Below are positions 59,269-64,000 of a stretch of 64,000 bases of DNA, piece after piece. Position 1 is the stretch's first letter, and each line of letters starts with the position of its first letter. The notes under the pieces were generated by a model. That model did no database searches, was not told where the DNA came from, and worked only from the letters and a program-made list of their open reading frames with translations. This stretch comes from a bacterium 336/3 (GTDB lineage: Bacteria > Bacteroidota > Bacteroidia > Cytophagales > Thermonemataceae), in assembly GCA_001281695.1 (NCBI GenBank), contig LJIE01000001.1, forward strand, positions 3,123,521 through 3,187,520. The letters are read 5' to 3'. Made by a program: the position numbers and the translations under genes.

Positions 59269-59673
59269 TTAAGAAGCCAAAGCCTCTGATATTTGAAATA
59301 ATTGATTTTTGGTAATAGGCTTTATGATATAATCTGATATATCACTAATAGATTTTGCTCTTTCTATATCCTCTTCATATACAGAAGAGCTTACCATATA
59401 GATTTGTATTTTTTTACCTATTCTAGGTTTCAGTAAAACATAACTCTCCATAAATTGCCATCCATCCATTACAGGCATATTTATGTCTAAAAGGATCACA
59501 TCAGGCATATTTTGGCTATTACTGATGGCTTCATCCAAAAAATTGATAGCTTCTTCACCATTGTAAAATGATAATAAGTTATTAGCAATATCAATCTGTT
59601 GTATCGTCTTCTTAATTGTAAAATGATAAATTTTATCATCATCAATTATGTATAAAACATCTATTTTTGACAT
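59269..59673 (-). CDS. Single-domain response regulator
   Basis: The 134-residue protein is a receiver only: IDDD at 10-13, acceptor Asp63 in VILLDINMPVMDGW, Thr/Ser position in YMVSSSVYEED and Lys in YIIKPITK. Without an output domain it works by protein contact. It follows the histidine kinase by 33 bases and is its likely partner. Confidence 0.9.
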   Translation of the reverse strand: MSKIDVLYIIDDDKIYHFTIKKTIQQIDIANNLLSFYNGEEAINFLDEAISNSQNMPDVILLDINMPVMDGWQFMESYVLLKPRIGKKIQIYMVSSSVYEEDIERAKSISDISDYIIKPITKNQLFQISEALAS

Positions 59674-59706
59674 AGAAATAAAAGTTTTTGATATATTTAA
59701 GATAAG

Positions 59707-60825
59707 TTATTGAAACTCTACAAGAAATGTAGTTCCTGCATTTACAGTACTTTCTACGGTGATTTTGCCTCCAAAAGATTCAATCTGATTTTTTGTAATG
59801 TACAAGCCCACTCCATGAGCATCTTGGTTTCCATGAAAGGTTTTATGTAAACCAAATATTTTATCTCCGTATCTTTTCATATCTATCCCTAGACCATTGT
59901 CTTTACACATCAGATACAAATGATTATCAGAGATATAAGTCTTTAACTCAATGATAGGAGATCTTTCTGGATGACGATATTTAATAGCATTCGTTATTAG
60001 ATTTAAAAATATACTTTCTAGATAAGCCCGATTATAAACAATGGTGGGTTGTTCATCAAAATTTGTGATAATAGAAGTATTGTTATCTGTAATAGAGATT
60101 ACTAGACTATCTTCTATACGTTTTACTACTTCCTCAAAACGAATTTCTTCTGTTTTTAAATCTATATTCTGATTTACCTTCACTACTTCACTGAGGTCAT
60201 TAATCGTATCTGTAAGTCTTTCTATAGATATTTTAAGCATCTCTAATAGCTCTCTTTTTTCTTCTTCTGTGGTAGCTTCTTCACAAAAATTAATAAGCGT
60301 ATTCAAATTAGAAACAGGGGAGCGTAAATTATGCGAAACGATATAAGCAAAATTCTGTAATTTATTAGCTTTATTGATAAGACGCTGAGATAGTATTTGT
60401 AAATGATCTATTTGCATATTTTGTGTCATTTCCATTTTTTTTTCTTTGGTAACATCTCTTGATACTGAAAAAGCTCCTATAATTTCTGCATTGTGTTCAT
60501 CGAAAATAGGAACAAAACTAATGGAAAAGAAAGTATCTTTCAAATAGTTATTATCTACATATATCTCAATATTTTGTTGTAAACCCTGCTCCAAGCAAGT
60601 ATTTAAGGCACTCTCAAATTTCTCAATAAACTCTTTGGGATAGCCAAAATCATAAATTGTCTTTCCTATATAAAATTCAGGCAGGTTACCCGTCTTTTCA
60701 TAAATAGTTTGATTGATAAATTCTATTTTCTTTTGTAGATTATATCTACAAATTAGTTCGGGGTTATGATTGATAATAATATCAAAATAAGAATTATCCC
60801 CTCGTTTTTTATGAGATACATTCAT
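59707..60825 (-). CDS. PAS-domain histidine kinase
   Basis: The 372-residue cytoplasmic kinase has one PAS domain (about 15-130, with NPELICRYNLQKKIEFINQTIYEKTG and SISFVPIFDEHNAEIIGAFSVSRDVT), a short linker, the phospho-acceptor FAYIVSHNLRSPVSNL, then NLITNAIKYRHP, CKDNGLGID and HGVGLYITK. No membrane segment, so it senses a cytoplasmic cue. It pairs with the receiver protein downstream. Confidence 0.9.
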   Translation of the reverse strand: MNVSHKKRGDNSYFDIIINHNPELICRYNLQKKIEFINQTIYEKTGNLPEFYIGKTIYDFGYPKEFIEKFESALNTCLEQGLQQNIEIYVDNNYLKDTFFSISFVPIFDEHNAEIIGAFSVSRDVTKEKKMEMTQNMQIDHLQILSQRLINKANKLQNFAYIVSHNLRSPVSNLNTLINFCEEATTEEEKRELLEMLKISIERLTDTINDLSEVVKVNQNIDLKTEEIRFEEVVKRIEDSLVISITDNNTSIITNFDEQPTIVYNRAYLESIFLNLITNAIKYRHPERSPIIELKTYISDNHLYLMCKDNGLGIDMKRYGDKIFGLHKTFHGNQDAHGVGLYITKNQIESFGGKITVESTVNAGTTFLVEFQ

Positions 60826-60994
60826 AGAAATAAAAAATAGTTTTAATTTTTTATAGTTATACTTTCAAAGGTGTTGATATTCTTAACGATTGCAATAGCA
60901 AAAAGGTTACATTTTTCAATAATACACTCAAGTATCTCAAATTGTTAAATAGTATTTTTTTATTAATTTTTCTATCTATAAACCTTTAATTTAT

Positions 60995-61002
60995 TAATTT
61001 TG
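60995..61002 (+). promoter_or_regulatory. -7 element upstream of gltX
   Basis: TAATTTTG, an exact TAnnTTTG, 24 bases before the gltX ATG. No -33 TTG at the standard spacing. Confidence 0.5.
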
Positions 61003-61026
61003 CATTTCAAAATTTAATAACCTTCG

Positions 61027-62577
61027 ATGAAACCCGTTAGAGTCCGTTTTGCACCCAGCCCCACAGGAGGGCTACACATTGGTGGTGTTCGTACTGCCTT
61101 ATACAACTATTTATTAGCCAAACAAACAGGTGGACAATTTTTAATCCGTATAGAAGATACAGACCAAGAACGCTATGTAGAAGGAGCTGAAGACTATATT
61201 ATGGAAGCGTTGCGTTGGGTAGGAATAGAAGCAGATGAAAGCCCCGAAAAAGGTGGTAAACATGCCCCTTATCGCCAGTCTGAAAGAAAAGAAAAAGGAA
61301 TTTATAAAGAATATATACAACAACTGATAGATAGTGGAAATGCTTATTATGCATTTGATACTTCTGAAGAACTTACAGCCATGCGTGAGAAGTTAGAAGC
61401 TGCCAAAGCCAAAAATACTTCTTACAACATGATTTCACGTATGCAGATGAAAAACTCTCTTACACTGCCTTCTGACGAAGTACAACGCCGTCTGGAAGCT
61501 GGAGAGCCTTATGTGATACGTCTTAAAGTTCCTGCTAAACAAAATATTCGTTTCAAAGATTTGATTAGAGGTTGGGTTTCTGTGGAAAGCTCTACTTTAG
61601 ACGACAAAGTTCTTCTAAAATCTGATGGAATGCCTACCTACCACTTGGCAAACATCATTGATGATCATTTGATGGAAATTACCCACGTCATTCGTGGTGA
61701 AGAGTGGTTGCCTTCTGCCCCATTCCATGTACTTTTATATCAGTTATTTGGTTGGGAACACCCTGATTTTGCTCATTTGCCTCTTATCTTAAAACCTGAT
61801 TTGAAAGACCCTAAAGGCAAGGTAATTCAGGAAAATCATGGAAAACTCTCAAAAAGGGATGCAGAGAGCATGGGTTTCCCTATTTTTCCGCTTACTTGGC
61901 AAGGTTCTACTGGTTACAGAGAAGCAGGTTATCTGCCTGAAGCCATTATCAATTTCTTAGCTTTATTAGGCTGGAATCCAGGGACAAACCAAGAGATTTT
62001 CTCAATAGAAGAACTCATCGATACTTTTTCTGTTGAACGTATTGGCAAGTCTGGTTCTAAATTTGAAATTGACAAAGCTCGTTGGTTCAATCAACAATAT
62101 TTAAGAGCTAAGAGCAATGAGGAATTGGTAAATTACTTAAAAGCTGGCTTAGATTCCGCAAGTGTAGATTATGGTATGTTTTCAGATGCTCAATTACAAG
62201 AAATCTGTGAAGTCATGAAAGAAAGAGCTACCTTCCCTGATGACCTTTGGAAAGAAGCTCGTTATTTCTTCGAACGCCCCAGCAAATATGATGAAGGTGT
62301 TGTAAGCCAGAAATGGAATGCTCAAACACAAGAAGTAATTGTAACTTTGAAAGACCAGTTCGCTAATGAAAGTAATTTTGATGGTACAAAAGCAAAAGAA
62401 GCTTTACACCATGAGGCAGAAGCCAAAGGCTTGAAACTGGGTCAAGTAATGCCTGTTTTGCGTGTAGCCCTTACAGGCGTAGGTGCAGGACCTGACCTTG
62501 CTGCCATTATGCAGATTTTGGGCAAAACTGAAGTGCTTACCCGCCTCGAAAATGCTCTGAATACGATTAAAGTTTAA
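61027..62577 (+). CDS. gltX: Glutamyl-tRNA synthetase
   Basis: The 516-residue class I synthetase charges tRNA-Glu. The HIGH motif is in RFAPSPTGGLHIGGVRTALYN at about 6-26 and KMSKS as HGKLSKRDAES. RLKVPAKQNIRFKDLIRG and YHLANIIDDHLMEITHVIRGEEWL are the family's acceptor-stem and active-site regions. Length is normal. It stands as a single unit with its own -7 element and terminator. Confidence 0.96.
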   Translation: MKPVRVRFAPSPTGGLHIGGVRTALYNYLLAKQTGGQFLIRIEDTDQERYVEGAEDYIMEALRWVGIEADESPEKGGKHAPYRQSERKEKGIYKEYIQQLIDSGNAYYAFDTSEELTAMREKLEAAKAKNTSYNMISRMQMKNSLTLPSDEVQRRLEAGEPYVIRLKVPAKQNIRFKDLIRGWVSVESSTLDDKVLLKSDGMPTYHLANIIDDHLMEITHVIRGEEWLPSAPFHVLLYQLFGWEHPDFAHLPLILKPDLKDPKGKVIQENHGKLSKRDAESMGFPIFPLTWQGSTGYREAGYLPEAIINFLALLGWNPGTNQEIFSIEELIDTFSVERIGKSGSKFEIDKARWFNQQYLRAKSNEELVNYLKAGLDSASVDYGMFSDAQLQEICEVMKERATFPDDLWKEARYFFERPSKYDEGVVSQKWNAQTQEVIVTLKDQFANESNFDGTKAKEALHHEAEAKGLKLGQVMPVLRVALTGVGAGPDLAAIMQILGKTEVLTRLENALNTIKV

Positions 62578-62599
62578 AAATATTTTTTTTATCACTTTG

Positions 62600-62630
62600 A
62601 AAAGGCAAAACAGATGTTTTGCCTTTTTTT
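62600..62630 (+). terminator. Terminator after gltX
   Basis: AAAAGGCAAAAC, loop AGAT, GTTTTGCCTTTT plus more T residues. The stem core GGCAAAAC recurs in the terminator at 63889. Confidence 0.88.
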
Positions 62631-62687
62631 ATGGCTTTCAAACAAATAGATGTTTTTTTCGTATAAACTTAAAAAACCTAAAAAGCC

Positions 62688-63851
62688 ATGAAAAACTATT
62701 TTAATGTATCCGCTGCTCTCAAACTACTTGTTTTTATCTTCATTTTTACAAATTGTAAAAAAACTAAAAACGAGACTCAACCCATTTCTAACGAAGAACC
62801 TACCATCGAAATAAAAACACTTTTCAGTAATCGGGAAACTATTTGGGGTATGGATTTTCTGCCAAATGGAGAGTTGTTATTTACAGAAAAACGAGGGAAA
62901 TTATTCCGATATGCCAATGATGGCAGTATTACAGAAATTACAGGGCTTCCTGCCATTCATACCAGTGGGCAAGGTGGTTTGCTTGATATCAGGATTCATC
63001 CCAAATATGCCAGCAATGGTTTGATTTATATCTGTTATGCCAGTCTGCCCATAGGTTTTAATCAGGCTCAACTGAATTTGATGCGTTTTAAATTAGATGG
63101 AAATACTATCACAGATGCACAAATTATTTTTCAGACAAGTGCAGGAAATACTTGGTATGGGCATTATGGAAGCCGTATAGAGTTTGATAAAAATGGCTTT
63201 TTGTACCTTTCGGTAGGTGAAGGAGGTAGTGGTAGCTATGGAGGACCTACTGCCACCAACAAAAACTCTCAAGATGTAAAAAGTGAATGGGGAAAAGTAC
63301 ACAGAATGAAAGATGATGGTAGCATCCCTACTGACAACCCTGTTTTACAAGGAAATACAACAGCTACAACTATTTTTTCTTACGGGCATAGAAATCCTCA
63401 AGGTTTGATTTTAAATCCGTTTACAGGCGAAATTTGGGAAAGCGAACATGGACCAAAAGGTGGCGATGAAATTAATATTGTCAGAAAAGGAAAAAATTAT
63501 GGCTGGCATTTGGTTTCAAATGGTACAAACTACGACAATACTCAGATTTCTGCAAGCCCTTTGATGGATGGCATGGAAAGCCCCATCCATACATGGACAC
63601 CTTCTATTGGTACTTGTGGTATGGCTTTTATTACAGATAATAAATTTAAGAAATGGAAAGGAAATCTTTTGGTGAGTAGCTTGGCATCAAGGTATTTGAG
63701 TCGTTGTGAAATCAAAGACAACCAAATTGTGCAAGAGTACAAACTACTTGAAAATGAAGGCAGAATCAGGAATGTAAAACAAGCCCCTGATGGCAGTATT
63801 TATGTTTCTGTGGAAAGCCCCGGAAGAATTATTCAGATTATTCCTAAGTAA
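62688..63851 (+). CDS. PQQ-type (glucose/sorbosone) sugar dehydrogenase, secreted
   Basis: The 387-residue protein has a signal ending near FTNCKK; a lipoprotein is possible but the lipobox is weak. The GSDH beta-propeller is clear: WGMDFLPNGELLFTEKRGKLF, HTSGQGGLLDIRIHPKYASNGLIYICYA, SRIEFDKNGFLYLSVGEGG, GHRNPQGLILNPFTGEIWESEHGPKGGDEINIV and GKNYGWHLVSNGTNYDN. These enzymes oxidise aldoses in the periplasm using PQQ if available; no PQQ-synthesis genes are in the window. A terminator follows. Confidence 0.88.
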   Translation: MKNYFNVSAALKLLVFIFIFTNCKKTKNETQPISNEEPTIEIKTLFSNRETIWGMDFLPNGELLFTEKRGKLFRYANDGSITEITGLPAIHTSGQGGLLDIRIHPKYASNGLIYICYASLPIGFNQAQLNLMRFKLDGNTITDAQIIFQTSAGNTWYGHYGSRIEFDKNGFLYLSVGEGGSGSYGGPTATNKNSQDVKSEWGKVHRMKDDGSIPTDNPVLQGNTTATTIFSYGHRNPQGLILNPFTGEIWESEHGPKGGDEINIVRKGKNYGWHLVSNGTNYDNTQISASPLMDGMESPIHTWTPSIGTCGMAFITDNKFKKWKGNLLVSSLASRYLSRCEIKDNQIVQEYKLLENEGRIRNVKQAPDGSIYVSVESPGRIIQIIPK

Positions 63852-63888
63852 GAATCACTTTGAGAAAATAAAAGCTTTTTTTATATTT

Positions 63889-63917
63889 AAACGGCAAAAC
63901 TGATGTTTTGCCGTTTT
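63889..63917 (+). terminator. Terminator after the sugar dehydrogenase gene
   Basis: AAACGGCAAAAC, loop TGAT, GTTTTGCCGTTTTT: 12 base pairs with a T run. Confidence 0.87.
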
Positions 63918-63932
63918 TAATTGAACATAGTT

Positions 63933-64000
63933 ATGAAATTTTCTTTGATAACCATATTACTATTTAATATTTGCTTTAAACTTTCTGCTCAAACCTTTTG
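63933..64000 (+). CDS. Start of a secreted protein (3' partial)
   Basis: An ATG at 63933 opens a frame that reads to the right edge: MKFSLITILLFNICFKLSAQ is an excellent signal peptide with the SAQ cleavage pattern seen in other proteins here. Only 22 residues are visible, so no function can be given. The upstream terminator shows it is a new unit. Confidence 0.55.
   Translation, partial: MKFSLITILLFNICFKLSAQTF

Noticed and set aside
1-64000. CRISPR arrays, tRNA or rRNA genes, transposases, integrases
   Set aside because: I looked for regularly spaced repeats, cloverleaf-like blocks and transposase motifs on both strands and found none. A tRNA scan would be needed to be sure.

Overview
The window is AT-rich chromosomal DNA from a member of the Bacteroidota, most likely the order Cytophagales. 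Three things point there. Several genes have promoters of the form TTG or TTTG, a 19-20 base gap, then TAnnTTTG (for example 21179-21209, 45871-45902, 50075-50105 and, on the minus strand, 51917-51946). Starts lack clear Shine-Dalgarno sequences. The gene content also fits: LVIVD-repeat lipoproteins, an OmpA protein with the 'GSFE..CP' N-terminal module, SiaB/SiaC homologues, DUF3108, DUF4291, and an Mrp without the C-terminal CxxC. I cannot name a genus. I saw no rRNA, tRNA, CRISPR array, insertion sequence or prophage.

Layout. 1-4.1 kb: tail of an unknown gene, a PhnA-type zinc-ribbon protein, a lipoprotein, a SpoT-like HD hydrolase and ettA. 4.2-9 kb: two unknown genes, atpA-atpG of the F1 ATPase, and a tandem pair of secreted lipocalin-like paralogues. 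9-14 kb: a GRDP-like membrane protein with a Gly/Cys tail, gmd-fcl for GDP-L-fucose, and an orphan histidine kinase. 14-23.4 kb: a DCC oxidoreductase, small secreted proteins, a CoA-transferase, a quinone-oxidoreductase-like protein, a glycosyltransferase with a 701-residue secreted protein, and an OmpA/glycosyltransferase-9 pair. 23.4-30.3 kb: yidC, a three-gene surface operon (two LVIVD lipoproteins and a barrel-like protein), a sigma-54 activator without an HTH, and gamma-glutamyltransferase. 30.3-34.5 kb: two GNAT enzymes, unknowns, a LUD protein, hemF and a KTSC protein.

34.6-37.7 kb holds the most interesting locus: a five-gene operon with an unknown protein, a SiaB-like kinase, a SiaC-like (DUF1987) phosphoprotein, a membrane VWA protein and another unknown. 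SiaA phosphatase and SiaD cyclase are not beside it, so it looks like a differently wired relative of the Sia switch. 37.7-47.4 kb: an HTTM protein with a small partner, DUF3108, a lone oxidase subunit III-like protein, rtcB, small secreted proteins, a deoxyribosyltransferase-like protein, a LysM protein, a sugar nucleotidyltransferase, and mrp followed by an Nfu-type scaffold. 47.6-64 kb: parE, a YceI protein and a truncated YceI copy flanking a LuxR/coiled-coil pair, DUF4291, fumarylacetoacetase, a tandem pair of two-TM proteins, an alpha/beta hydrolase, a kinase/response-regulator pair, gltX, a PQQ-type sugar dehydrogenase, and the start of a further secreted protein.

Intergenic DNA carries structure of its own: a roughly 120-base dispersed repeat in two inverted copies (849-988 and 17616-17732), long imperfect palindromes (6085-6165 and 49958-50043), a pair of related inverted-repeat cassettes on either side of the Nfu gene, and terminator hairpins whose stems are reused at different sites. 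Several genes are best read from an ATG downstream of a promoter-like element that overlaps the longest open frame; those starts were moved accordingly.
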